Below are positions 1-7,691 of a stretch of DNA of 64,000 nt, in pieces. This DNA comes from Actinacidiphila epipremni. Lineage in GTDB: Bacteria > Actinomycetota > Actinomycetes > Streptomycetales > Streptomycetaceae. Location: assembly GCF_012034175.1 (NCBI RefSeq), contig NZ_JAATEJ010000008.1, positions 1-64,000 on the forward strand. Direction: 5' to 3'. Each line of letters begins with the position of its first letter. The stretch's first letter is position 1. The translations under genes were made by a program, and so were the position numbers. A model generated the notes under the pieces. The model worked only from the letters and a program-made list of their open reading frames with translations, had not been told where the DNA came from and ran no database searches.

Positions 1-2
1 AT

Positions 3-92
3 CCGGGGGGTGCCCCCGCAGGACTGCGCACGACAAGAGGCCACCGGAAACGCAGCGAGGTCGATGTGCGCAGTCCGAGGAGGTACCCCCCG
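3..92. other. Nested inverted repeats, possible structured RNA or leader
   Basis: Two complementary arm pairs are nested. Bases 3-11 (CCGGGGGGT) pair with 84-92 (ACCCCCCGG), and bases 21-31 (GGACTGCGCAC) pair perfectly with 66-76. About 34 nt lie inside the inner stem, including a short CGAC/GTCG pairing. The element ends 79 nt before the first coding start, so it could be a 5' leader, a terminator of an upstream gene outside the window, or an independent RNA. I compared it mentally with SRP RNA, RNase P and cobalamin leaders and found no match. The left edge of the window may cut it. Confidence 0.4.
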
Positions 93-171
93 GAGCGCAC
101 CCGACCACCCCACCGACAGAAGGCGCCCACCCGCACCCGCACCACCCGCACCCCGAAAAACCGGAGCCCCG

Positions 172-1188
172 ATGACCGATCAGAGCGAACGGACCCAGGC
201 CGCCCCGCCAAAAGCAGACCCCCGCCCCCCCGGCGGAGCCCCCCGCGCCTGGCCCAAAACATTCGCCGACCGGCTCACCGACCCCCGCCCCAACCTCCGC
301 ACCCTCCTCCACGCCCTCCGCGAATGCATCATCCGCCCCCCCGCCCACACCCTCCGCCAAATCCCCCTCCTCCCCGTCCACCCCGGCCCCCTCCCCGCCC
401 CCCGCCCCGGCACCATCGCCCTCACCTGGGCCGGCCACGCCAGCTGGATCCTCCGCCTCGGCGGCCTGACCGTCCTCACCGACCCCGTCTGGTCCCGCCG
501 CATCCCCGCCACCCCGGCCCGCATCACCCCCGTCGGCGTCCCCTGGCAGGACCTGCCCCCCATCGACGCCGTCGTCATCAGCCACAACCACTACGACCAC
601 CTCGACGCCCCGACCCTGCGCCGCCTCCCCCGCGACACCACCCTCCTCGTCCCCGCCGGCCTCGCCCCCTGGTGCCGCCGCCGCGGCTTCACCCGCGTGA
701 CGGAACTGGACTGGTGGGAGGCCACCGAAATCAGCGGCGTCCGCTTCGACTTCGTGCCCGCCCACCACTGGAGCCGGCGCTCCCTCACCGACACCTGCCG
801 CTCCCTGTGGGGCGGCTGGGTCCTCACCGAACCCGGCGGCCTGAAGCTCTACTTCGCCGGCGACACCGGCTACGGCGAGTGCTTCACGCAGATCGGCCGC
901 GCCCACCCGGGCATCGACCTCGCCCTCCTGCCGATCGGGGCGTACGCGCCCCGCCGCCTGCTGCGCTCCGTGCACATCGACCCGGAGGAGGCGGTGCGGG
1001 CCTTCCTCGACCTCGGCGCCGCCGCGATGGCGCCCATGCACTGGGCGACGTTCCTGCTCTCGGGCGAGCCCCCGCTGGAGCCCCTGACCCGGCTGCGCGC
1101 CGCCTGGGCCGCCGCGGGCCTGCCCCGCGAAGCGCTCTGGACGCTCCCGATCGGCGCCTCCCGCCGCCTGAGCCCGAGCACGCCCTGA
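172..1188 (+). CDS. Metallo-beta-lactamase-fold hydrolase (NAPE-PLD/UlaG-like)
   Basis: A 338-residue cytoplasmic hydrolase of the metallo-beta-lactamase fold. The two-metal site is visible: the H-x-H-x-D-H motif sits at residues 138-143 (HNHYDH), a further histidine pair lies in the PAHHWS segment, then comes an aspartate in FAGDTGYG and a terminal histidine in MHW. The GHASW start and the TDPVW strand fit the NAPE-phospholipase D/UlaG-like branch, but the substrate cannot be read. The ATG at 172 is chosen because the family-like sequence begins soon after it; longer in-frame starts add only low-complexity sequence. Proline codons in the first half are almost all CCC, giving a strongly C-skewed strand that later genes do not show. 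The gene converges on the DedA gene. Confidence 0.82.
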   Translation: MTDQSERTQAAPPKADPRPPGGAPRAWPKTFADRLTDPRPNLRTLLHALRECIIRPPAHTLRQIPLLPVHPGPLPAPRPGTIALTWAGHASWILRLGGLTVLTDPVWSRRIPATPARITPVGVPWQDLPPIDAVVISHNHYDHLDAPTLRRLPRDTTLLVPAGLAPWCRRRGFTRVTELDWWEATEISGVRFDFVPAHHWSRRSLTDTCRSLWGGWVLTEPGGLKLYFAGDTGYGECFTQIGRAHPGIDLALLPIGAYAPRRLLRSVHIDPEEAVRAFLDLGAAAMAPMHWATFLLSGEPPLEPLTRLRAAWAAAGLPREALWTLPIGASRRLSPSTP

Positions 1189-1253
1189 GCCCGAGCACGC
1201 CCTGAGCCGGCGCACCGCCCGAGCCCGCGCACCGCCCGAGCCCGAGCACCGCC
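1168..1253 (+). repeat. Five tandem copies of a 17-18 bp repeat
   Basis: Units start near 1168, 1185, 1202, 1220 and 1237 and follow the pattern CTGAGCCCGAGCACGCC with small changes. Units 1 and 2 are identical. The array spans the stop codon of the metallo-hydrolase gene (TGA 1186-1188) and fills the gap to the convergent DedA gene. It looks like replication-slippage sequence; no terminator hairpin is visible in it. Confidence 0.7.
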
Positions 1254-1257
1254 CGGT

Positions 1258-1881
1258 TTACGGCTTGCGCAGCCGCCGCGCCAGCGCCGGCACCCCGGCG
1301 ATCGCGAAGGTCAGCCCCACGGCCAGCACCACGCCCTGCCACGGCTCGGGGAAGATCGCCCCGCCCAGTATCCCGATGAGCTGATACGTCGCCGCCCACG
1401 CCAGGCACGCCGGCACGTCACCGCGTACGAACCGCCGCAGCGGCATCTCCGCGAGCAGGCACGCGACCATCACCGGGATACGCCCGGCCGGGATGAGCCG
1501 GGAGAGCACCAGCACCGCGGCCCCGTGCTCGTCGAGCCGCCGCTGCGCGGTGGCCAGCGTGCGCTCGTCGGCCCGCTCCTGGAGCCGGTGCAGCCAGCGC
1601 GAGCCGCCGCGCGACCGTACGCCGCGCAGCCCCAGCACGTACAGGCCCACGTCGCCGAGCAGCGCCGCGAACGCGGCCACGCAGAAGACGCCGAGCAGCG
1701 CGAAGGGGTCGGTCTGGTGGAGGGCGACGACCGCGGCGCTGGAGACGATCGCACCGGTCGGCACGACCGGCACCAGCGAGCCCAGCGCCACGAGCAGGAA
1801 CAGCGACGGGTAGCCCACCGCCTGCTGCGTGCTCTCCGACGGCGGCGGGTTGGCCGCCGCCGAGGTGAGGAAGGCGATCAC
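1258..1881 (-). CDS. DedA/SNARE-associated family membrane protein
   Basis: A 207-residue integral membrane protein of the DedA (VTT domain) type. The hydrophobic N-terminal segment, the glycine-rich loop with a GDVGLYVLG-like stretch, the SRLIPAGRIPV motif (family consensus R-x-(I/V)P-x-(A/G)R) and a C-terminal hydrophobic helix ending in basic residues are all present. DedA proteins work in membrane homeostasis and lipid carrier or phospholipid scrambling. The GTG start at 1881 overlaps the stop of the upstream metallo-hydrolase gene by 4 nt (GTGA), so the two are translationally coupled and probably act together. Confidence 0.82.
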   Translation of the reverse strand: MIAFLTSAAANPPPSESTQQAVGYPSLFLLVALGSLVPVVPTGAIVSSAAVVALHQTDPFALLGVFCVAAFAALLGDVGLYVLGLRGVRSRGGSRWLHRLQERADERTLATAQRRLDEHGAAVLVLSRLIPAGRIPVMVACLLAEMPLRRFVRGDVPACLAWAATYQLIGILGGAIFPEPWQGVVLAVGLTFAIAGVPALARRLRKP

Positions 1882-2669
1882 CGCGCGCCCTCCTGGCGGG
1901 CGGCGGCGTCCGGCAGCCGTACGGACTCCCCGTGCGCGAGCCGGTGCACCGCGACGCCCGGCGCGGTGCGCGCGGCCAGCCGTACGAAGTCCTCGCCGGG
2001 GGAGTGGAACTCGTGCGGGCGCACCGCGTCCATGCCGACCGGCCAGAACGTGCCGTAGTGCACGGGCACGGCCGCCCGCGGCGCGAGCCGGGCCAGCGCC
2101 TGCGCGGCCCGCCCGGCGTCCAGGTGGCCGTGGCCGAGGAACGGCCCCCACCCGCCGACCGGCAGCAGCGCCACGTCGCACGCCCCGACCTCCTCGGCCA
2201 TGGCGTCGAACAGCCCGGTGTCCCCGGCGAAGTACGTACGTGCCGCGCCCTCGACGACGTAGCCGAGCGCCGGCGCCCGCTGCGGCCCGAACGGCACCCG
2301 CCGCCCGTCGTGCGCGGCCGGCACCGCCCGTACGGTCAGCGGCCCGACGTCCACGGTGTCGCCGGCGGCGACCTCGGTCAGCCGCAGCCGGTCGCGCACC
2401 CGGCGAAGGGCCGGCACCGCGGCCCGGGCGCCGCGCGGCAGCAGCACGAGCGTGCCGGGGGCGAGCCGGGCCAGCGAGCCGACGTGCAGGTGGTCGGCGT
2501 GCAGATGCGAGACCAGCACCACGTCGGCCGCGGCGGCCTGCGGCGGCGGTACGGCACCGCGGCGGCGCCGCAGATGCGCGAGCCGCCCGGCGAACACCGG
2601 ATCGGTCAGCACCCGCACCCCGGAGTCCCGCACGGTCACCGTCGCGTGCCCCCACCACGTGATCTCCAC
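1878..2669 (-). CDS. Metallo-beta-lactamase-fold hydrolase, DedA partner
   Basis: A 263-residue hydrolase that starts with EITWWGHATV and carries the metal motif SHLHADH, a later PAAHDGRR segment, FAGDTGLFDAM with the bridging aspartate, and a final HYGTFWP histidine. It belongs to the same broad UlaG/NAPE-PLD-like class as the gene at 172 but is clearly a different paralogue. The GTG at 2669 is preferred because GGAAGG lies 9 nt upstream; a GTG at 2690 is the alternative. It overlaps the DedA gene by 4 nt. The pairing suggests a membrane-lipid or detoxification role, but that is inference. Confidence 0.8.
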   Translation of the reverse strand: MEITWWGHATVTVRDSGVRVLTDPVFAGRLAHLRRRRGAVPPPQAAAADVVLVSHLHADHLHVGSLARLAPGTLVLLPRGARAAVPALRRVRDRLRLTEVAAGDTVDVGPLTVRAVPAAHDGRRVPFGPQRAPALGYVVEGAARTYFAGDTGLFDAMAEEVGACDVALLPVGGWGPFLGHGHLDAGRAAQALARLAPRAAVPVHYGTFWPVGMDAVRPHEFHSPGEDFVRLAARTAPGVAVHRLAHGESVRLPDAAARQEGAR

Positions 2670-2821
2670 CCCACGCGCCCTTCCGCTCACCCGCGCGACC
2701 CGCGGCACCCACCGCCCGCACGGCCCGCCCGCACCGCCCACCAGCGCGGCAACCCGTCGCCGTACCCGAGGGTATGCCCTCCGCCGCAGGTCCGGGGGGC
2801 CGGGTGTGGCAGGGTGGAGGC

Positions 2822-4948
2822 GTGCCTCAGCCGGGAGCCAGACGGAGACGGGCCGCGGGGCACCCGGCCCTGCTGGCCGTCGGGCGCGTGCTCGCGGTGT
2901 GGGCGGTGGCCACCGCGACGCTCGCCGTCCTGGCCGCGCTGCTGCCCGACTTCCGCATCGAGGCCCCCAACGGCGACAGCCCCACCCAGATCGCGGTGAC
3001 CGCGGCGATCGGCGCCGGCGCCTTCGGCGTGCTGAGCGCGCTGGTGTGGCCGCTGCTGGTCAGGGCGCTGCTGCTGGTGCCCGCGCTGGTGCTGGGCGCG
3101 CTGGTGTTCTTCCTCAACGGCTCCCTGCTGCTGGTCGCGCTGCGCTTCACCCCGGACGGCCGCGGCGAGGTCACGCCCGCGACCGCCGTCGTGATCGCCG
3201 CGGTGATGTCCGCGGCGTCCTCGGCGACCAGCACCGCGCTCGCCGTCCGCGACGACGCCGCCTACGGGCGGCGGCTGGCCCGGCTGGCCGGCCGGCGCCG
3301 CCGCAGAGCCGGCGACCCGCCGCCGCCCACCACGGCCGGCACCGTCTTCCTGCAACTCGACGGTGTCGGCCACGACGTGCTGCGCTCGGCCCTGGCCGGC
3401 CGGCCGCCCGCGATGCCCACGCTCGCCCGCTGGCTCGGCGACGGCACCCACCGGCTGGTGGCCTGGCGCACCGACTGGAGCAGCCAGACCGGCGCGAGCC
3501 AGCTGGCGATCCTGCACGGCAGCAATCACGACGTCCCCGCCTTCCGCTGGTACGAGAAGGAGACCGGGCACGTCGTCGTGTGCAACCGCCCCTCCAGCGC
3601 CGCCGAGCTGGAGCGCCGGGCCGTCGCCCGCACCGGCTGCCCGGGGCTGCTGGCCGGCGGCGGCGCCAGCCGCGGCAATCTGTTCACCGGCGGCGCCGAC
3701 CAGTCCGCGCTGGTGATGTCGGTCGCCGCGCAGCGCGGCAAGTTCAGCCGGTCCCGCTCCGGCTACTTCGCCTACTTCTCCGACCCGGCCAACGCGGTAC
3801 GCACCGCGTGGTCGTTCGTCGCCGAGGTCGGCCGGGAGATCGGCCAGTCCACCGCCTCCCGGCTGCGCCGCGACCGGCCCCGTATCAAGCGCGGCGGCCT
3901 CTACCCGGTGCTGCGGGCCTTCGCCACCGTCGTGGAGCGGGACGTCGCGGTCGCCGCGGTCGTCGGGGACATGCTCGCCGGGCGCAGCGCCGTCTACGCG
4001 GACCTGGTCGCGTACGACGAGGTCGCCCACCACTCGGGCCCGCACAGCGGTGACGCCTACCAGGTCCTGACCCGGCTGGACCGCTCGGTCCGGCTCATCG
4101 CCGACGCCGCCCGCTACGCGCCCCGCCCGTACCGCATCGTGCTGCTGTCCGACCACGGGCAGAGCGGCGGCGCGACGTTCGAGGACGCGTACGGCAGCTC
4201 CCTGCGCGCGCTCGTACGCGAGGGCTGCGGGCTGCCGCCGGGCGGCCGGGAGCGGCGGCGGCGCACCGGAGCCGAGGCGCGGGCCGCCGCCCGCAGTGCG
4301 CTGCGCCGCCCCGAACGCGGGCGGCGCGCGGCGGAGGAGGAGGCGTGCGAGGGGCCCGCCTCCGACCCGGTCGTGCTGGCCTCGGGCAATCTGGGGCTCG
4401 TCTCCTTCCCCGGCATCGAAGGGCGGGCGACGCTGGAGGAGATACGCCGCCGCACCCCGCGGCTGCTGCCGGCCCTCAGCGCGCACCCGGGCATCGGCTT
4501 CGTGCTGGTCCGCAGCGCCGAGCGCGGCCCGCTGGTGCTCGGCAGGGACGGCGGCGAGCACGAGCTGTCCACCGGCCGCGTCACCGCCCCCGACCCGCTG
4601 GCCCCCTTCGGCCCCGGCGCCGCCGCCGCGGTGCTGCGCACGGACGGCTTCCCGCACACCGCCGACCTGATGGTCAACTCCGCGGTGGACCCGGCGACCG
4701 GCGCCGTCCACGCCTTCGAGGAGCAGGCCGGCTCGCACGGCGGCCTGGGCGGCCCGCAGTCCCACCCCTTCCTGCTCGCCCCCGCCGAGCTGCCGCTTCC
4801 GCCCGCCCCGCTGGTCGGCGCGGAGGCGATCCACGCGGTCTTCCACACCTGGCTCGCACCCGAGCCCGGCATGCCGCCCGCGGCGGAGGACCGGCGGCGC
4901 CCGCACCTGCCGTCCCCGCGCACCCCGGACGCCACCGCCCGCTCCTGA
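2822..4948 (+). CDS. Phage-holin-like membrane domain fused to alkaline-phosphatase-superfamily domain
   Basis: A two-part protein of about 708 residues. The first 140 residues hold about four hydrophobic helices of the phage_holin_4 type. From about residue 175 the chain has features of type I phosphodiesterase/nucleotide pyrophosphatase proteins: an N-terminal QLDGVGHDVL metal-site strand, a conserved SQTGAS segment that should hold the nucleophile threonine, a YDEVAHHSG metal-ligand stretch, and LLSDHGQS. The catalytic domain should be tethered to the membrane. The start is uncertain: the GTG at 2822 has GGAGG only 1 nt away, and an in-frame ATG lies at 2774. The gene is divergent from the DedA operon. 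Confidence 0.72.
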   Translation: MPQPGARRRRAAGHPALLAVGRVLAVWAVATATLAVLAALLPDFRIEAPNGDSPTQIAVTAAIGAGAFGVLSALVWPLLVRALLLVPALVLGALVFFLNGSLLLVALRFTPDGRGEVTPATAVVIAAVMSAASSATSTALAVRDDAAYGRRLARLAGRRRRRAGDPPPPTTAGTVFLQLDGVGHDVLRSALAGRPPAMPTLARWLGDGTHRLVAWRTDWSSQTGASQLAILHGSNHDVPAFRWYEKETGHVVVCNRPSSAAELERRAVARTGCPGLLAGGGASRGNLFTGGADQSALVMSVAAQRGKFSRSRSGYFAYFSDPANAVRTAWSFVAEVGREIGQSTASRLRRDRPRIKRGGLYPVLRAFATVVERDVAVAAVVGDMLAGRSAVYADLVAYDEVAHHSGPHSGDAYQVLTRLDRSVRLIADAARYAPRPYRIVLLSDHGQSGGATFEDAYGSSLRALVREGCGLPPGGRERRRRTGAEARAAARSALRRPERGRRAAEEEACEGPASDPVVLASGNLGLVSFPGIEGRATLEEIRRRTPRLLPALSAHPGIGFVLVRSAERGPLVLGRDGGEHELSTGRVTAPDPLAPFGPGAAAAVLRTDGFPHTADLMVNSAVDPATGAVHAFEEQAGSHGGLGGPQSHPFLLAPAELPLPPAPLVGAEAIHAVFHTWLAPEPGMPPAAEDRRRPHLPSPRTPDATARS

Positions 4949-4987
4949 GCCCGCCTGCGTACCGCCGGTGGATCCGCATGCCCCGTG

Positions 4988-5010
4988 ATCGTCAACTCGG
5001 GGTTGACGAT
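4988..5010. promoter_or_regulatory. Operator candidate 1 (GTCAAC-N5-GTTGAC)
   Basis: A perfect 23-bp palindrome with 9-bp arms, ATCGTCAAC and GTTGACGAT, around TCGGG. It shares the core GTCAAC-N5-GTTGAC with a second site centred 28 bp downstream, close to three helical turns. It lies just before the HTH-Clp_N gene, whose own helix-turn-helix is the obvious candidate binder. Confidence 0.7.
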
Positions 5011-5015
5011 GTCCG

Positions 5016-5036
5016 ATCGTCAACCTATCGTTGACG
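5016..5036. promoter_or_regulatory. Operator candidate 2 (GTCAAC-N5-GTTGAC), abuts start codon
   Basis: This copy has the same left arm (ATCGTCAAC, 5016-5024), a different 5-bp centre (CTATC) and the right arm GTTGACG (5030-5036). It ends one base before the ATG at 5038. No Shine-Dalgarno sequence can fit, so the transcript may be leaderless and a bound protein would block initiation directly. Confidence 0.7.
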
Positions 5037-5037
5037 C

Positions 5038-5835
5038 ATGGACAAGCACCCGGTACGACTCGACGACCTCATCGACTTCGTCAAGGAGCAGCACCCCGGC
5101 AGCGACCCGCTCCAGCACCTCGAACACGCCGTCTCCGTCGCCGCGCACCTGGACGACGTCGCCGACCACCTCATCGGGCACTTCGTCGACCAGGCCCGCC
5201 GGGCCGGCGCGTCGTGGACGGAGATCGGGCGGCACATGGGGGTCACCAAGCAGGCCGCGCAGAAGCGCTTCGTGCCCAAGGGCCCGGAGGACTTCGACCT
5301 CGTGGAGGCGAGCTTCGAGCGCTTCACCCCGCGCGCCCGCACCGCCGTCTCCGCCGCGCAGGAGGAGGCCAGGGCCGGCCGGCACGGCACGATCGAGCCC
5401 GAGCACCTGGCGCTCGGACTGCTCGCCCAGCCCGACACCCTGGCCATGCACGCCCTGGCCGCGCTGGGCACGACACCCGCGGCGGTACGGCAGGCCGTCA
5501 CGACGCCCGGCGCCGAGCCGGAACCGCTCGCCGGGAACCTCCCGGTCAGCGCCGCCGCGAAGAAGACCCTGCAACTCGTGCTGCGCGAGGCCCTGCGGCT
5601 GGGCCACAACTACATCGGCACCGAGCACATCCTGCTCGGCGTCCTCAGCGACGACCAGGACCCGGCAGCCCGCGCCCTCACCGGCCTCGGCGTCACCCAC
5701 CGGGGAGTGGAGGAATGGGTCCTGGAGACGCTCTCCCGGATCTCATGGAAGGCGGAGCCGGCGAAGCCCGACCCGGCCGGCCCGGCGGACGGCGGCGACC
5801 CCGCCAAGGGAGCCGAGCCGCCCGCGGCCGGCTGA
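5038..5835 (+). CDS. HTH plus Clp N-terminal domain protein
   Basis: A 265-residue soluble protein. Residues about 55-80 (SWTEIGRHMGVTKQAAQKRF) look like a helix-turn-helix. From about residue 95 there are two Clp_N repeats, each with the EPEHLALGLL or GTEHILLGVL signature, followed by a charged proline/glycine-rich tail. Clp_N repeats normally recruit substrates or adaptors to Clp ATPases, but no AAA module follows, so this is a regulator or adaptor rather than an unfoldase. Two matching palindromes directly before the ATG suggest autoregulation. No Shine-Dalgarno is visible, so leaderless translation is likely. Confidence 0.82.
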   Translation: MDKHPVRLDDLIDFVKEQHPGSDPLQHLEHAVSVAAHLDDVADHLIGHFVDQARRAGASWTEIGRHMGVTKQAAQKRFVPKGPEDFDLVEASFERFTPRARTAVSAAQEEARAGRHGTIEPEHLALGLLAQPDTLAMHALAALGTTPAAVRQAVTTPGAEPEPLAGNLPVSAAAKKTLQLVLREALRLGHNYIGTEHILLGVLSDDQDPAARALTGLGVTHRGVEEWVLETLSRISWKAEPAKPDPAGPADGGDPAKGAEPPAAG

Positions 5836-5847
5836 ACGGCCGTACGC

Positions 5848-6606
5848 TCAGCCGGTCTTGCGCAGCGCCAGCAGCCGGTAGACCGGGTCGCCGCGCGGGA
5901 CGTCGCCATCGGGCAGCTCCGCCAGCCGGCCGGCCAGCACCGCCCGCTGGTCCTCGTCCAGCTCCAGCGCCGAGGCGAAGTAGCCGCGCGTCACGTCCCC
6001 GGCGGTGACCGCCGGCGACTTGCCCTGGCCGTGGCCGGTGAAACGCGCCTCGCCGGCCCGGCTCAGCCCGTGCTCGCTGGCCACCGCCAGCACCCGCGTC
6101 GCCGCGTCGTACGCCCGGTGCCGCACCCGGTACGGGGCGAGCAACTGGTCGACGTCGCTGCCCACGTCATGCCCCGCGTCCTTGTCGACGGTGGTCACGA
6201 AGACCCCGCCGGGCCGCAGCACCCGCGCGCACTCCGCGACCACCGTCGGCGCGTCCGGCAGCAGATGCAGCAGCCATACCGCGGCCACCGCGTCCAGCGA
6301 CTCGTCGGCGAACGGCAGCCGGTGGCAGTTGCCCAGCACCACCGTGCCGGCGCCGACCCGCTCGGCCGCCTTCCGGGCCATCCCGGCCGACGCGTCCACC
6401 CCGAACACCCGCAAGCCCGGGCGGTCCAGCCGCTCGGTCACCAGGCCCGTACCGCACCCCACGTCCAGCAGGGTGCGGGCCCGCCCGGGCACGAGCGCGA
6501 GCACGGCCCGCGCCGCCGCACACGCCCGCGGCACCCCGCCGCGCGTCGCGTCGTAGCGCGCCGCCTCCACGTCGTAGTCCAGCATGCGGTCGATGCTAGA
6601 CGGCAT
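5848..6606 (-). CDS. Class I SAM-dependent methyltransferase
   Basis: A 252-residue methyltransferase with the AdoMet-binding glycine loop LLDVGCGTGLV near residue 47, an acidic strand end (FGVDAS), the LPFADESLDAV motif and ARVLRPGG post-III motif typical of Methyltransf_11/25 enzymes. The substrate is unknown. The ATG at 6606 is used, but a second ATG at 6585 sits closer to the conserved YDVEAARYD segment and neither has a clear Shine-Dalgarno. It ends 12 nt from the convergent HTH-Clp_N gene. Confidence 0.8.
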   Translation of the reverse strand: MPSSIDRMLDYDVEAARYDATRGGVPRACAAARAVLALVPGRARTLLDVGCGTGLVTERLDRPGLRVFGVDASAGMARKAAERVGAGTVVLGNCHRLPFADESLDAVAAVWLLHLLPDAPTVVAECARVLRPGGVFVTTVDKDAGHDVGSDVDQLLAPYRVRHRAYDAATRVLAVASEHGLSRAGEARFTGHGQGKSPAVTAGDVTRGYFASALELDEDQRAVLAGRLAELPDGDVPRGDPVYRLLALRKTG

Positions 6607-6665
6607 CGGTGAACGGCAGCCTGCCCGGGGCCTTGCCGCCTTGTTACGTACGGGGTGCGTGCGAC

Positions 6666-7493
6666 TCAGCCGAAGGTGTCCGGGTCCGGGCCCAGCCGCG
6701 TGCCGTCGTCCAGCGCGGCGAGCTCCGCCAGGTCCTGCGCGGCCAGCTCAAAACCGAGGACGTCGGCGTTCTCCCGGATCCGGGACGGCGTCACGGACTT
6801 GGGGATGACGACGTTGCCGAGCTGGAGGTGCCAGCGCAGCACCACCTGCGCCGGGGTCCTGCCGTGCCGGGCGGCGATCTTCCCGATCACGGGCTCGTCC
6901 AGCAGGCCCTTGCCCTGGCCGAGCGGTGACCACGCCTCGGTGGCGATGCCCAACTCGGCGTGCACCGCGCGCAGTCCGGCCTGCGCCAGCCACGGGTGCA
7001 GCTCCACCTGGTTGACCGCCGGCACCACCTCGGAGCCGGCCACCAGGCGCCGCAGGTGCGCCGGCTGGAAGTTGGACACCCCGATCGCCCGGGCCCGGCC
7101 CTCGGCCGCGATCCGCTCCAGGGCGCGCCAGGTCTCCGTATACGCGTCCCGCCGCGGCTGCGGCCAGTGGATCAGGTAGAGGTCGACGAAGTCCAGGCCC
7201 AGCTTGGACAGCGACAGGTCGAAGGCGCGCAGCGCCGCGTCGTACCCCTGGTCGGTGTTCCACAGCTTGGTGGTGACGAACAGCTCCTCGCGCGGCAGCC
7301 CGGAGGCGGCCAGGGCCCGGCCCGTGCCCTCCTCGTTCGCGTAGACCGCGGCGGTGTCGATGCTGCGGTAGCCGGCTTCCAGGGCGGTGGCGACGGCGGC
7401 GGTCGCCTCGTCGTCCGGCACCTGCCAGACGCCGAAGCCGAGCTGCGGCATCAGGACGCCGTTGTTGAGGGTGATGGCGGGGACCTTGCTCAC
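6666..7493 (-). CDS. Aldo/keto reductase
   Basis: A 275-residue NADPH-dependent reductase of the AKR fold, close to 2,5-diketo-D-gluconate reductase-type AKR5 enzymes. The catalytic tetrad is present: D and Y in IDTAAVYANE, K in TTKLWNTD and H in YLIHWPQ. The GVSNFQPAHL, NQVELHPW and IPKSVTPSRI cofactor segments are also there. The GTG at 7493 has AAGGAAGG about 11 nt upstream. It is divergent from the SLATT operon across a 198-bp gap, and nothing ties it functionally to that operon. Confidence 0.88.
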   Translation of the reverse strand: MSKVPAITLNNGVLMPQLGFGVWQVPDDEATAAVATALEAGYRSIDTAAVYANEEGTGRALAASGLPREELFVTTKLWNTDQGYDAALRAFDLSLSKLGLDFVDLYLIHWPQPRRDAYTETWRALERIAAEGRARAIGVSNFQPAHLRRLVAGSEVVPAVNQVELHPWLAQAGLRAVHAELGIATEAWSPLGQGKGLLDEPVIGKIAARHGRTPAQVVLRWHLQLGNVVIPKSVTPSRIRENADVLGFELAAQDLAELAALDDGTRLGPDPDTFG

Positions 7494-7691
7494 GAGCGGT
7501 CGGGCCTTCCTTGTGACGGAGGGTTGTGCGGGACCTGCACTTGGACGTGCGCGTTCCGCTTGCGCGGCGCACGGCGAGTGACAACCCGGCCCCCGATCGG
7601 CGCATTCCCGCGCCCGGCGGGAACCCCAGCCGATAGCCTCACCCGCAACGGGGGGCGGGCGCGGGCCCGGGCAGTGAGGGGAGCGGGAGCG

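Noticed and set aside
3..92. SRP (4.5S) RNA suggested by the GGAA and CAGC elements
   Set aside because: The apical GGAA is not closed by the expected C-G pair and the asymmetric loop sequence does not match, so no known RNA is claimed.
66..1205. A plus-strand Pro/Arg-rich frame overlapping the first metallo-hydrolase gene
   Set aside because: The translation is almost only Pro, Arg and His from C-rich DNA and has no fold-like pattern. The other frame carries a full metal-binding signature.
7494..7691. A promoter for the SLATT operon
   Set aside because: A TAGCCT hexamer at 7634 has no acceptable -35 at 16-19 bp, so I did not call a promoter although one must exist in this region.
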